A stretch of DNA of 64,000 nt, taken from the NCBI RefSeq assembly GCF_020164955.1, contig NZ_JAIUHG010000006.1, positions 180,842-244,841 on the forward strand, in the 5' to 3' direction. The notes under the pieces were generated by a model that did not search any database, was not told the DNA's origin, and saw only the letters and a list, made by a program, of their open reading frames with translations. Below are positions 16,260-25,953 of this stretch, in pieces. This stretch comes from Mesorhizobium sp. CA8 (lineage in GTDB: Bacteria; Pseudomonadota; Alphaproteobacteria; Rhizobiales; Rhizobiaceae). Positions within the stretch are counted from its first letter, which is position 1. Every line of letters begins with the position of its first letter. The position numbers were made by a program, and so were the translations under genes.

Positions 16260-17075
16260 ATGAATAGGACCAATCCTGGCGTCGCCATCGTCACAGGGGC
16301 ATCCAGTGGAATCGGGCAGGTGACGGCCAAGGCCCTGCAGAAGGCGGGCTTTCGCGTCTTCGGAACCAGCCGTCGCGCAGTCTCCAAGAGAACCGACGGC
16401 ATTACCATGCTGACCTGCGACGTAGCCGATGAGGCGTCCGTTGCGAAGCTGGTCGACGAAGTGCTGGCCGATGCCGGGCGCATCGACGTACTGGTCAACA
16501 ATGCCGGCATGGGTCTGCTCGGCGGCGCGGAGGAATCCTCGACTGCACAGGCCCAGGCTCTGTTCGACGTGAACGTCTTCGGTGTCATCCGGATGATCAA
16601 CGCGGTGCTGCCGATCATGCGACGTCAAGGAAAGGGCAGGATCGTCAATTTGAGCTCGGTGCAGGGGCTCATCCCGGCGCCTTATTTCGCGCTTTATTCG
16701 GCGACCAAACACGCCGTCGAGGGCTATTCCGAATCGCTTGACCGCGAGCTGCGGCCGTTCGGAATTCGCGTCGCGCTGGTCGAGCCCGCCTACACCCGGA
16801 CTTTGTTCGAAGACAACCTCGCCAAGCCGGACCGGTTGCTCGAGATCTATGACGCCGCGCGCGCCGGCATGACAGTAGCCGTGCGCAAGGCGATGGACAA
16901 AGGCGATGCGCCCGAAGTGGTGGCCGACACCGTTCTGGCGGCTGCGACCGATCCAACTCCGAAGCGGCGCTATGCGGCCGGAAAGATGGCGCGCCGGGTC
17001 AGTGTCCTGCGCCGTTTCGTCCCCGCATCCGCATTCGACAAGAGCCTGCGAAAGCAGCTCGGGCTGCCGGCCTGA
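16260..17075 (+). CDS. Short-chain dehydrogenase/reductase
   Basis: A 271-residue classical SDR: cofactor motif TGASSGIG (12-19), NNAG (80-83), and the active site Ser132/133, Tyr146 and Lys150 (YSATK). The long C-terminal tail (KRRYAAGKMARRVSVLRRFVP) resembles membrane-associated lipid-modifying SDRs. It likely reduces or oxidises a keto or hydroxy group using NAD(P). It follows the KAS gene after 46 bases on the same strand, so the pair could supply a condensation-reduction step. The ATG at 16260 is preferred over an earlier in-frame ATG at 16206 because it starts the canonical fold. Confidence 0.9.
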   Translation: MNRTNPGVAIVTGASSGIGQVTAKALQKAGFRVFGTSRRAVSKRTDGITMLTCDVADEASVAKLVDEVLADAGRIDVLVNNAGMGLLGGAEESSTAQAQALFDVNVFGVIRMINAVLPIMRRQGKGRIVNLSSVQGLIPAPYFALYSATKHAVEGYSESLDRELRPFGIRVALVEPAYTRTLFEDNLAKPDRLLEIYDAARAGMTVAVRKAMDKGDAPEVVADTVLAAATDPTPKRRYAAGKMARRVSVLRRFVPASAFDKSLRKQLGLPA

Positions 17076-17449
17076 ACTGAATGGAGATCATCGGTTATCG
17101 ACATTGCAACGGGGCAAATTAAAGACAATCACAGTCGGCGCCGCCCAAGAGGGGCTGCCACCAGCCAGGGTCTCCAGCCGCTTGTCGAGCCTGACGCATC
17201 GCCTTGATCGGTGAATGCCGCTCCGCCAAAATGGGCGGAATAGTGGCACGGGCAGGGCATTTTCTGGCACGAGACATCACATTTTGGTTCAACCGGTTAC
17301 CTATTCTGTGTTGCACTGCACCATGTTGTCTGCAGTTATTTAGCGTATGCGAATATAGCTTAGGAGTCGGCAGGCTTGCGTTTTCCGTTGACCAGCACGG
17401 ATGTTGCGGTCGGCGGCCCGGGTCACGTTGTCAGCGCTGGCGGCTGTAA
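17076..17449. other. 374-base intergenic region before the glycan cassette
   Basis: No supported gene. A minus-strand frame (17119-17316) has no family features. The segment near 17330-17400 is relatively A/T-rich (TTATTTAGCG, GAATATAGCTTAGG) and probably contains the promoter of the acyltransferase operon; I do not assign exact boxes. Confidence 0.4.
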
Positions 17450-18613
17450 ATGATGGCCGGTGGTCGTGACCTTCAGCTTGACACGCTGCGGGCTTTTGCC
17501 GTCACGCTCGTTCTTTACGCGCATTTCCTTGCGCCCGGCGGCACGTCCTTCCTCGGTCACCTCGGGGTACGGCTGTTCTTCACGCTTTCCGGTTTCCTGA
17601 TCACCAGGCTTTTGCTGGAGGCGCGCGACGGCGCCCAATTCGCGGCCGGGCCGGCGCTATACTCCTTTTATGCCAGGCGCGCGATCCGGATATTTCCGCC
17701 CTATTTCGCTGTGCTGGCCTTTGTCTGGTTCACCGATCTGGAACAGGCCGGATCGTCGCTCGCCTGGCATGCGCTTTATCTCTCGAACTTCTGGTACGCG
17801 CATCGCAACGAATGGACACCCTGGCTGCTCTGCCATTTCTGGAGCCTCAGCATCGAGGAGCAGTTCTACCTCGCCTGGCCGCTGATTGTGCTTCTGGCGC
17901 CGCGCAGGCGCATCGAGGCTATCACCATCGGCGTCATCGCCTTCTCGCTCGCCTACCGCTTCTACTGGCCGATCGCTGCCAACCCGGCCTTGGCCCGGGA
18001 CCTCTTGCCGCCGGCCTCGATGGACGCGCTCGCCTGCGGTGCGCTGCTCGCCGTCCGCCGCGCTAGGGGCGCGGATGTGCCGGGTTGGGTGCGGCGCGGC
18101 TGGCCGGCCTTCGCGGCAGTTTTCCTCCTCGTCGTCGGGTCCGATCCCGGGCCGGCGGACTCGGCATGGGAATGGCCGCGCTGGCTTTTGGTGCAGGTGC
18201 TGCCGCTGGTGCCGCTGGTGGCGATCGTCGCCGCCTGCTCAAGCGGCCTTGACGGCAGGATCGGCAGGCTGGCCGAGCTGCCGCCGCTGCTGGCGCTCGG
18301 CCGCATCAGCTACGGCGTCTATCTCTACCACCCGATCCTGCTCGCCTATGTCGTCAAGGCGCAGCCATGGATCCCGCTCAATGTCTCGGAACAGGGACCT
18401 GGGCGCTTCCTCGTCGCCGGCGCCGCCACGCTGCTTGCCGCCTCGTTGTCATGGGTGCTTTTTGAAAAACCCGTCAACGGCCTCAAGCGCCATTTCCCTT
18501 ATGTGGCGCGGCCGCGCGCACGCACGCCGAGCGAAGCCCGGGGGTTTGGAGCTACTTATCCCCGCGCACAAGCAGCCGTCGATCTGCGGCCGACGGACCG
18601 GAGCTATCCATGA
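17450..18613 (+). CDS. Acyltransferase 3 family membrane protein
   Basis: A 387-residue integral membrane acyltransferase. It starts with the typical LQLDTLRAFAVTLVLYAHF, where H25 is the conserved active-site histidine, followed by GVRLFFTLSGFLITRLLL and about ten hydrophobic helices (WSLSIEEQFYLAWPL is another family motif). Such enzymes move acetyl or other acyl groups onto sugars across the membrane. It opens a four-gene operon, overlapping the next gene as ATGA, so it probably decorates the glycan made by the adjacent glycosyltransferases. Confidence 0.9.
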   Translation: MMAGGRDLQLDTLRAFAVTLVLYAHFLAPGGTSFLGHLGVRLFFTLSGFLITRLLLEARDGAQFAAGPALYSFYARRAIRIFPPYFAVLAFVWFTDLEQAGSSLAWHALYLSNFWYAHRNEWTPWLLCHFWSLSIEEQFYLAWPLIVLLAPRRRIEAITIGVIAFSLAYRFYWPIAANPALARDLLPPASMDALACGALLAVRRARGADVPGWVRRGWPAFAAVFLLVVGSDPGPADSAWEWPRWLLVQVLPLVPLVAIVAACSSGLDGRIGRLAELPPLLALGRISYGVYLYHPILLAYVVKAQPWIPLNVSEQGPGRFLVAGAATLLAASLSWVLFEKPVNGLKRHFPYVARPRARTPSEARGFGATYPRAQAAVDLRPTDRSYP

Positions 18614-19716
18614 CGCGCCCGCTCATCTCCGTATTGCTGCCGGTGTACAACGCCGAACCCTACGTCGCCGCCGCCGTCGACTCCATTCTGCGGCAAGACT
18701 ACGACCGGCTCGAAGTCATCGCCATCGATGACGGCTCCACCGACCGGTCGCTGGAAATCCTTGAGCGCTACCGCCGCGCCGACCGCCGCGTATCCATTAT
18801 TTCGCGCGCAAATCGCGGGCTCGTCGCCAGCCTCAACGAGGGGCTGGCGGTGGCCCGCGGCGAGCTTATTGCGCGCATGGATGCCGACGACTTCGCCTAC
18901 CCATGGCGGCTGTCGCGGCAGGCCGCGCTGTTTGCCGCGCGACCCGAGCTCGGCTTCTGCGGCTCGGTGGTCGACATGCTGCAGCACGGCCGCATCGCCC
19001 GGGGCCAGCTTGACCCGGTTTTCCGGCTCGGGCTGCCTGTGCTGTCGAAATTTTTCACGATCTTCATGCACCCGACGGTGGTTTATAACCGCCGGGTCGT
19101 CGACGAATCCGACCTCAATTATAACTGCTCTTACCGGCACGCCGAGGATTTCGACCTCTTCCGGCGGCTCGCCGGTCGCTATCCGGCGGCAATGATGTCT
19201 GAAAGCCTGCTCGTCTATCGCTTGCATCCCGGCAGCGTGACTAGCCGGCACGCCAGCGAGATGCGGCGCACGCATCTTCGGATTGTCGGTGAAAATCTCG
19301 AGGCAGAGGGACTGGTACAGGACAGCGTCGACCTATGCGCCATCGGCGACGATGTTTCGTTCGACAACGTGCGCCGCGCAGCCGCCTTCATCTGCGGCCT
19401 GGAGGAGCGGATCGCCGAGTTACCGGCTGCGTCACGGCCGAGCTTCGAGGCCGGCGCGCTGAACCTGTTTTATTTCCTATACCAGCTCGTCAACGACCAG
19501 CAGCGGCCGGCGCTGACGCACGAGCTCTTGACCCTGACGGCGAAGTGGAACGTTATCCGCCGCCGGGAGAAATATGCGCTCAGCCCGGGTGCCTGGGCGC
19601 CTTGGCTGAGCCAAGCCTCGATATGGGCGGCCCGCCGCGCGGACTGGATGGCCTACCGATTGAAATCGGCGCCGGCGGCATCGGTGCTTGCGCCTTATCG
19701 GATGGGGGTGGCATGA
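18610..19716 (+). CDS. Glycosyltransferase family 2
   Basis: A 368-residue GT2 enzyme. The N-terminal GT-A fold shows LISVLLPVYNAE (5-16), the nucleotide-binding IDDGSTDRS (about 39-47) and the metal-binding ARMDADDFAYP (about 88-98). The catalytic end of the domain includes HAEDFDLFRRL. No membrane segment is evident, so the enzyme probably acts at the cytoplasmic face on a lipid-linked or membrane acceptor. It overlaps the acyltransferase stop (ATGA) and the next glycosyltransferase start (ATGA). Confidence 0.92.
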   Translation: MTRPLISVLLPVYNAEPYVAAAVDSILRQDYDRLEVIAIDDGSTDRSLEILERYRRADRRVSIISRANRGLVASLNEGLAVARGELIARMDADDFAYPWRLSRQAALFAARPELGFCGSVVDMLQHGRIARGQLDPVFRLGLPVLSKFFTIFMHPTVVYNRRVVDESDLNYNCSYRHAEDFDLFRRLAGRYPAAMMSESLLVYRLHPGSVTSRHASEMRRTHLRIVGENLEAEGLVQDSVDLCAIGDDVSFDNVRRAAAFICGLEERIAELPAASRPSFEAGALNLFYFLYQLVNDQQRPALTHELLTLTAKWNVIRRREKYALSPGAWAPWLSQASIWAARRADWMAYRLKSAPAASVLAPYRMGVA

Positions 19717-20732
19717 ACGCCGAGCGCCATCCCCTGCTGCGGCACCTCGCTCGGCCGTCGCCTGTCGGGAAGCGGCCGCAGGTTTCCTTCATCGTCTGCA
19801 CGCGCGACCGCGCCGCGGTGCTCGAAGCCTGTATCGACTCGATCCGCGTCGCCTGCGCGGCGCATCCGGCTTTCGCCGCCGAGCTGGTGGTGGTGGATAA
19901 CGGCTCGCGCGACGGCACGGCCGAATATCTTGCTTCGGCAGCCACGATGTCCGACATTGCGGTGACGGCGATCTCTGAGCCGCGCGCGGGACTGGCCGCG
20001 GCGCGCAATGCCGGGCTGGCGCGGGCGCGCGGGCGCGTGCTGGTCTTCGTCGACGACGACTGCAGGCTCGACCGCAACTACCTGGTCGACCTTGAGCGGC
20101 ATTATGCGAGCGGCGAGAAATGGCTGATCCGAGGCGGCCGCGTCGAGATCGGCGACGAGCGCGACCTGCCCTTTACCATCAAGCGCTGCGACAAGCATGA
20201 GCGGCTGACGCGCGCCGTCCACCCCGGCGGCTTCGTGCTCGGCTGCAACATGACCATGCATCGCGATGTTGCCGCCTTGATCGGTCCCTTCGACGAACGC
20301 TTCGGCGCCGGCGGGTCGCTGCGTTCGGCCGAGGACACGGACTACCTGGTGCGCGCCATGCTGGCCGGCATGGCGGTGGAATACGTGCCCGATATGACGA
20401 TCTTCCACCACCACGGCAGGCGTGGCCGCAAGGCGGTCGACCGGCTGCATCGCGATTATCATTTCGGCAACGGCGCGCTTTGCCTGAAGCATATGCGCCG
20501 CGCGCCGTTCCTGCTCCGCCACTTCTACTGGGCGATGCGGGCGGCCATGCGGGAGCTCATCGGTGGGCCGTGTTTCGACCGGGAGCTCAGGCTGTCGCAT
20601 TGGCCGATCGTGCTGATGAATCTAGCGGGCGCGGCTAAGTTTGCGCTGCTCGTGCTTGCCGGACGTCCAAATCGGCAAGCGCAACGCGTTCAGGAAACCA
20701 TCGAGGCCAGCGCTGAGGCCAGTGCGCGATGA
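19713..20732 (+). CDS. Glycosyltransferase family 2
   Basis: A 339-residue GT2 enzyme: VSFIVCTRDRAAVL (about 24-37), VVVDNGSRDGT (about 59-69), FVDDDCRLD (about 112-120) and the acceptor-side motif AEDTDYLVRAMLAG (about 212-225). The C-terminal part has hydrophobic stretches that may lie on the membrane. The ATG at 19713 is chosen over a much longer open frame because it overlaps the previous stop exactly (ATGA) and begins the conserved fold. Its own stop overlaps the ABC transporter start in the same way. Confidence 0.92.
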   Translation: MNAERHPLLRHLARPSPVGKRPQVSFIVCTRDRAAVLEACIDSIRVACAAHPAFAAELVVVDNGSRDGTAEYLASAATMSDIAVTAISEPRAGLAAARNAGLARARGRVLVFVDDDCRLDRNYLVDLERHYASGEKWLIRGGRVEIGDERDLPFTIKRCDKHERLTRAVHPGGFVLGCNMTMHRDVAALIGPFDERFGAGGSLRSAEDTDYLVRAMLAGMAVEYVPDMTIFHHHGRRGRKAVDRLHRDYHFGNGALCLKHMRRAPFLLRHFYWAMRAAMRELIGGPCFDRELRLSHWPIVLMNLAGAAKFALLVLAGRPNRQAQRVQETIEASAEASAR

Positions 20733-22507
20733 CCGGATCCAAATCCCCTGCCTGGTCGATAGTGCAGCGCGCGCTCGGGCGGCGTCAGCTCGGCTTGGTG
20801 CCCGTCGTCGTCGCGCTCGGGCTAGCCGGTGCCGCGCTCGAAGGGTTGGGTATCGGGCTCATCATCCCGCTGCTCGGCGTCATCATGGGGCATAGTGAGG
20901 CGACCGGCATGGCCGGCCTTTCCGCGCTGTTGCAGAAGGTCGGCGCAGGACTCGGCGAGCGCGAGCGGCTGATCGCGATCTCGGCCGCGATCCTCGGCTC
21001 GATCCTGCTCAAGAACCTGCTCGCCTTCGCCAATTCGGTTCTGACTGCCCATATCTACGGCAAGGCCAGCCAGTCGATACGCAGTGCGTTGGCCGAGCGT
21101 CTTCTCGACGTCGGCTATCCCTTCTTTCTGAAACAGAGTCCCGGGCGGCTGCTCAACATCATCTCTAACGAATCCTGGCGCGCCTCCGACGCCGTCCAGG
21201 GGGTGCTGGGCGGCATCGTCAGCATCTCCGCGGCCATCATCCTGCTCGCCTTCCTTCTCCTGCTCTCCTGGCAGATGACGCTTCTGGTGATGCTCGGGCT
21301 GGCGCTGGTGCAAGCGGCGCATATGGGGCTGTCGGCACGCCTGAGAGCGCCGAGCCGCAGCGTTTCGGCACGCAATAGCGCTTTAGCCTCGCAGATGCTG
21401 CATCTGGTGCATGCCGGCCGCCTGATCCGCATCTTCGGCCAGGAGGCGCGCGAGAAGGCGGCGTTCGAAAAGGCATCGGACGGGGTGCGGCGGGCGGCCT
21501 TCCTGCTCTCCAGCCGCCAGGGGGCGCTGGCGCCGCTGACCGAGGTGCTGCACGCCATGCTGTTCCTGGCGGTGGTGATCGGCGCCTGGTTTGCCGGCTT
21601 GAGCTTCCCGCTGGTTGCTGCCTTCCTCATCCTGCTCTACCGCCTGCAGCCGCATGTCAGGACGCTGCAGATGACATGGAGCCAGCTGCAGGGGCTTTCC
21701 GGCTCGCTGGAGGAGGTGACTTGGCTGCTCGACCCCGAAGGCAAGCCGGCACCTCCTCAGGGCAGCCGGCCGTTCGCGGGCTTGAACGACAGAATCGCTT
21801 TCGAGCGCGTGAGCTTCAGCTATGCCAATGAGGAGCAGCGCGCCGCGGTGCTGCACGCTGCGAGCTTCGACATTGTGAGCGGCCGCTCGACGGCGCTGAT
21901 CGGCCGGTCCGGCGCCGGCAAGACGACGATCGTCAACCTGCTCTGCCGCTTCGTTGAGCCGGATGGGGGCAGGATCCTCGTCGGCGGCGTGCCGCTCAGC
22001 GAGATCGATCCGGCCGACTGGCGCCGCAACATTGCGCTCGCCAGCCAGGAGCTGGAACTGGTCGACGGCACCATCCTCGCCAACATCACCTACGGCAAGG
22101 ACACGGCGAGCGCCGAAGAGGCCCGCCGCGCGGCCGAGCTTGCCGAGGCGCATGGCTTTATCGAAACACTGCCGCAAGGCTACCAGACCGTCGTCGGCTA
22201 TCGCGGCATCAACCTGTCGGCTGGGCAAAGACAGCGCATCGCGCTCGCCCGCGCCCTTGTGCGCGATCCCGATATATTGATTCTCGATGAGGCCACCAAC
22301 GCGGTGGACGGGCTTTCGGAAGCTGCGATCGTCGAGACGCTGAAATCGCGCGCCGGCCGTCGCACCACGATCGTCATCAGCCATCATCACTCGACGATCT
22401 CCTTCTGCGACGACCTGGTGATCCTGGAGCACGGCCGGGTGAAGAAGCAAGCGCCGTTTGCCGAGATGGCGACGCTCAGCATGGATGAATTGTATCGGCC
22501 GGAGTGA
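20729..22507 (+). CDS. ABC transporter, fused permease-ATPase (lipid/glycan exporter type)
   Basis: A 592-residue half-transporter: six membrane helices (about 20-330) followed by the nucleotide-binding domain with Walker A GRSGAGKT (about 393-400), signature LSAGQ and Walker B ILILDEAT. The fused order and length fit the MsbA/PglK-like exporter group, which flips lipid-linked glycans or lipids. It forms a dimer in the inner membrane. As the last gene of the coupled acyltransferase-GT-GT-ABC operon, it is the likely export step for the modified glycan. Confidence 0.93.
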   Translation: MTGSKSPAWSIVQRALGRRQLGLVPVVVALGLAGAALEGLGIGLIIPLLGVIMGHSEATGMAGLSALLQKVGAGLGERERLIAISAAILGSILLKNLLAFANSVLTAHIYGKASQSIRSALAERLLDVGYPFFLKQSPGRLLNIISNESWRASDAVQGVLGGIVSISAAIILLAFLLLLSWQMTLLVMLGLALVQAAHMGLSARLRAPSRSVSARNSALASQMLHLVHAGRLIRIFGQEAREKAAFEKASDGVRRAAFLLSSRQGALAPLTEVLHAMLFLAVVIGAWFAGLSFPLVAAFLILLYRLQPHVRTLQMTWSQLQGLSGSLEEVTWLLDPEGKPAPPQGSRPFAGLNDRIAFERVSFSYANEEQRAAVLHAASFDIVSGRSTALIGRSGAGKTTIVNLLCRFVEPDGGRILVGGVPLSEIDPADWRRNIALASQELELVDGTILANITYGKDTASAEEARRAAELAEAHGFIETLPQGYQTVVGYRGINLSAGQRQRIALARALVRDPDILILDEATNAVDGLSEAAIVETLKSRAGRRTTIVISHHHSTISFCDDLVILEHGRVKKQAPFAEMATLSMDELYRPE

Positions 22508-22571
22508 GGAGCGAGCGGGGGCACTATTTGCTCAGCACGCGGCTGCCCTCTCGGCTCCAACAACCGCCCAC

Positions 22572-24545
22572 TCAACTCGTATGCGCGACGAGCTTTTCCA
22601 CCGTCTCGGGGAAGAAATCCGGCGCCGAGTGGCGCTTGCCAAACATCATGTCGTACTGGATGAGCCGGAAATCGTTGATCTGCGGATCGATCTGCTTCTG
22701 CCTCGCCCAACCCGGCGTGGCGTCGCCCGCGGACGACAGGAGCAGGTTGCGGTCGACCACCCGATAACGCTCGCGCAGCGCGCCGAGGAAGCCGGTGTAG
22801 TAGGGGTGGGTGATGCCTGCCGTGGTCAGGATGTGGTAGGGCAGGAAGGCCGGGCTCACCGAGCCCAGGTTCTTCACCGGGCCGGAGCGGTTCGACCAGA
22901 TGATCAGCGGCGTGTCGTGGTGTTCGAGCGCGGCGTCGGCGCTAGGCTCCTTGCGCGGCGCGACGTTGTCCTTGAGGAAGCCGGTCTCGACATAGACCGG
23001 GCCGAGCGGCGGCAGGTGGTCGCCGAAGAAAGCGATGATGGTCGGCCGCCGGCGCGCTTTCGCCCAGTCGATCAGCCGCTGCAGGCCCCGGTCGGCATCG
23101 GCTGAACCCTCGGTATAGGAAAGCAGCGATTCCCGCGCCCAGGAACTGATCGGCGCATCGACCGAATGCGTCGGATTGTAGTAGCGGTAGGGCTCGTAAG
23201 GGCCGTGGTTCTGCAGGCTGACGGCGAACAGGAACACCGGATCGTCGCTGGCGTCGGCCTCGCGGATGATCTCGGCGGTCATCGCCGCGTCGGAAGCCAG
23301 CGGCCCGCGCTTCTCCATCGGCGGCAGCGTCTCTTCCGAGCGGAAGTCGTTGAAGCCGAAATCGGCATAGACGGCGCCCCGGTTCCAGAACCAGTTGGTG
23401 CCCGGGTGGATGGCATGCGCCCGGTAGCCCTCGCTCTTCAGGAAGGTCGCCAGCGAGGGCGTTGGGGTGCGCACATATTGCTGATAGGGGATCGAGCCGG
23501 CCGGCAGGAAAGCGTTGGAAAAGCCGGTCAGCGCCTCGAACTCAATATTGGCGGTCATGCCGCCAAACTCGGGCGAGAACATCGAGCCGGAGCGCAAGGC
23601 GCGCACTGTCGGGATCGGGTCGGGCTTGATGATGACGCCGGGCAGGTGCGTCGGATCCCAGAAGGATTCGCTCATCACCACGACGATATCCGGCTTCTCG
23701 TCCGGCACGGAAGCGGCGACGTCGGGCCGCTGGATCGCGGCCATTGCCTTTTCGGAATAGCCGGGGGGCGCCGAGACATGCGCCATCGGCACGTTCATCG
23801 CGAAGGCGAGCGCAAAGCCGTTGGAGGCGTAGTTCTCCTTCTGGTCCCACATGATCGGGATGATCTGCAGCCGGTCGCGCGTCCACGAGAAGGTGGCATA
23901 GTCCATGATCGAGACGAAGAAAGCGAGCAGCGGCACGGCAAGCGCCAGCCGCGCCAGACGGCCCTTGCGGCTAAGGATCGGCACACGTCGGCGCCAGGTT
24001 CGCCAGCAATAGACGAGCAGCGTCAGGCCGCCGACGATGGCCGCGGCGAGCATGATGGCGGTCCACGGCCGTTCGCGCACCAAAAGCGGCATCAGCGCCA
24101 TGATCTGGCGGGCAAACAGGAAATCCGTGGGATAGAGCGGGTCGCCGAGATAATGCGATTTCTGGTGGCCGACAAAGGCAAGCGCCAGCGTCAGCGGCGC
24201 CACGATCATCAGGCTCTGATGGCTGCGGCCCAGTACCGCGTCAAGCCCGACCAGCACCAGCGCGAAGACGACGATGGTGGTCCAGCCCGGCTTGAAGGGC
24301 TGCAGGAAGAAATCGACCGTGCCGAAGAAATCGCCGCGCACGATCCATTCGATCGCGAATACGAGCAGGGCGGAGGCAAGAAGCGTCGTCAGGCCGTAGC
24401 GTACAGTCGGCCATGTCCGTCCGGGCAGATAGCCGGTGGACGGATCGTCTTCCAAAAATCCCGGTACGGGCCTGGCCGCGCCTTTCCTGATACTTGCCAC
24501 TGTGTTTTCCCCCAGGCCACGCAACACGCCTTCCACGCCCGTCAC
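22572..24545 (-). CDS. LtaS/MdoB-like phosphoglycerol transferase (sulfatase fold)
   Basis: A 657-residue protein: five N-terminal membrane helices (about 45-215) and a large periplasmic sulfatase-fold domain. Visible active-site features are VVVMSESFWDPT (metal-binding Glu), GGMTANIEFEALTG (the conserved nucleophile threonine region), HPGTNWFWNR and the metal ligands AFFGDHLPPLG. This fits enzymes that move phosphoglycerol from phosphatidylglycerol onto glycans or lipoteichoic acid. In rhizobia, related enzymes decorate cyclic beta-glucans. It faces the glycan cassette (convergent) with 64 bases between, so a shared substrate is likely but inferred. Confidence 0.85.
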   Translation of the reverse strand: MTGVEGVLRGLGENTVASIRKGAARPVPGFLEDDPSTGYLPGRTWPTVRYGLTTLLASALLVFAIEWIVRGDFFGTVDFFLQPFKPGWTTIVVFALVLVGLDAVLGRSHQSLMIVAPLTLALAFVGHQKSHYLGDPLYPTDFLFARQIMALMPLLVRERPWTAIMLAAAIVGGLTLLVYCWRTWRRRVPILSRKGRLARLALAVPLLAFFVSIMDYATFSWTRDRLQIIPIMWDQKENYASNGFALAFAMNVPMAHVSAPPGYSEKAMAAIQRPDVAASVPDEKPDIVVVMSESFWDPTHLPGVIIKPDPIPTVRALRSGSMFSPEFGGMTANIEFEALTGFSNAFLPAGSIPYQQYVRTPTPSLATFLKSEGYRAHAIHPGTNWFWNRGAVYADFGFNDFRSEETLPPMEKRGPLASDAAMTAEIIREADASDDPVFLFAVSLQNHGPYEPYRYYNPTHSVDAPISSWARESLLSYTEGSADADRGLQRLIDWAKARRRPTIIAFFGDHLPPLGPVYVETGFLKDNVAPRKEPSADAALEHHDTPLIIWSNRSGPVKNLGSVSPAFLPYHILTTAGITHPYYTGFLGALRERYRVVDRNLLLSSAGDATPGWARQKQIDPQINDFRLIQYDMMFGKRHSAPDFFPETVEKLVAHTS

Positions 24546-24778
24546 GCTTCTGTCATTGAAATGTCACGCAAAGCTAGCGCCTGTGGCTGAAATAAGAAGA
24601 GCCAGCAACCCAAACGTGAGCGGTTTTCATCAGGTGTGATCGCCAAAAAGCCTTTCGGAACAGGCATTCAGCCAGCTTTTCCAGCTGAAATACGGGTCGA
24701 AGGGCCGCCGGCGGGCTTGACTTGGCCGTCCGCCTTGCGCCAGAGGCAGGGAAAAACCAGCCTCTGGAGAGACTTCAA

Positions 24779-25720
24779 ATGGCCGTCGCATTCACCTTTC
24801 CGGGACAGGGCAGCCAGGCCGTCGGCATGGGCAAGGACCTCGCCGATGCCTTCCCGGAAGCCCGCCGCGTGTTCGAGGAAGTGGACGCCGCACTCGGCGA
24901 AAAACTGTCGAAACTGATCTGGGAAGGGCCGGAAGAGACGCTGACGCTGACCGCCAACGCCCAGCCGGCGCTGATGGCGGTCTCGCTGGCGGCGATGCGG
25001 GCGCTCGAAGTGCGCGGCTTCTCGCTGAAGGACAAGGTGGCCTATGTGGCGGGTCATTCACTGGGCGAATATTCCGCGCTTGCCGCGGCCGGCTTCGTTT
25101 CGGTTGGCGACGCCGCCAAGCTTTTGCGCACCCGCGGCAACGCCATGCAGGCGGCGGTCCCGGCCGGCGAGGGCGCCATGGCGGCGATCATCGGGCTGGA
25201 GCAGGCCGATGTCGAAGCGGCATGCGCGGAAGCAGCCAAGGGCTCCGTCTGCCAGGTCGCCAACGACAATGGCGGCGGCCAGCTGGTGATTTCGGGCGCC
25301 AAAGCGGCGGTTGAGCTGGCGGCGAAACTGTGCACCGAAAAGGGCGCCAAGCGGGCGCTGATGCTGCAGGTGTCCGCCCCCTTCCACTCGGCGCTGATGA
25401 CGCCGGCGGCCGACATCATGCGCGAAGCGCTGGCCGGTGTCGCCAAATCCGCGCCCGTGGTTCCGATCGTCTCCAACGTCACCGTGACCCCGACCAGCGA
25501 CCCGGACGAGATCGCCCGCCGCCTGGTCGAGCAGGTGGTTGCCCGGGTGCGCTGGGGCGAGACGGTGGAATGGTTCGGCGCCAATGGCGTTGCGACGCTT
25601 TACGAGGTCGGCGCCGGCAAGGTGCTGTCGGGCCTGGCACGCCGCATCAACCGTGAGATCGCCACCGGCGCGGTGGGCACGGCGGCGGAAATCGAGGCGG
25701 CGCTGGCGGCACTTGGTTAG
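24779..25720 (+). CDS. fabD: Malonyl-CoA:ACP transacylase
   Basis: A 313-residue enzyme that loads malonate onto acyl carrier protein. Features are the start FTFPGQGSQAVGMG, the catalytic serine S94 in GHSLGEYSAL, and the downstream FHSALM histidine motif. It starts the fab cluster (fabD, fabG, acpP, fabF). The ATG at 24779 follows GGAGAGACTTC and is preferred over an in-frame ATG 57 bases upstream. A 233-base gap to fabG has no supported gene. Confidence 0.96.
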   Translation: MAVAFTFPGQGSQAVGMGKDLADAFPEARRVFEEVDAALGEKLSKLIWEGPEETLTLTANAQPALMAVSLAAMRALEVRGFSLKDKVAYVAGHSLGEYSALAAAGFVSVGDAAKLLRTRGNAMQAAVPAGEGAMAAIIGLEQADVEAACAEAAKGSVCQVANDNGGGQLVISGAKAAVELAAKLCTEKGAKRALMLQVSAPFHSALMTPAADIMREALAGVAKSAPVVPIVSNVTVTPTSDPDEIARRLVEQVVARVRWGETVEWFGANGVATLYEVGAGKVLSGLARRINREIATGAVGTAAEIEAALAALG

Positions 25721-25953
25721 GACGACCGAACGCTATCCATAGGTGCGATATGGCCAGATCAAAGCCAAGGCGGAGCAAAGTCCAGCGCTCGCGAGACCGT
25801 GAGGACTGTCGCCTCGCAGGTGAGGTCGTGAAGCGCATCGGGCTTGGGCAGGAAGATATCCTTGGTGCCGAAGATTTCTGGCACGGTTTGAACGATTTAA
25901 CGTATACGGAACGCGCATCGCCTGTGGCGCATTCGCAAAAATGAGGTTGGAAA

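Noticed and set aside
17119..17316. Short minus-strand frame in the gap before the glycan cassette
   Set aside because: No recognised motif and no good ribosome site, so not called as a gene.
19335..19712. N-terminal extension of the second glycosyltransferase
   Set aside because: It overlaps the first glycosyltransferase; the ATGA start at 19713 gives the normal fold start.
25721..25953. Short frames in the fabD-fabG gap
   Set aside because: Frames on both strands overlap each other and lack ribosome sites or family features.
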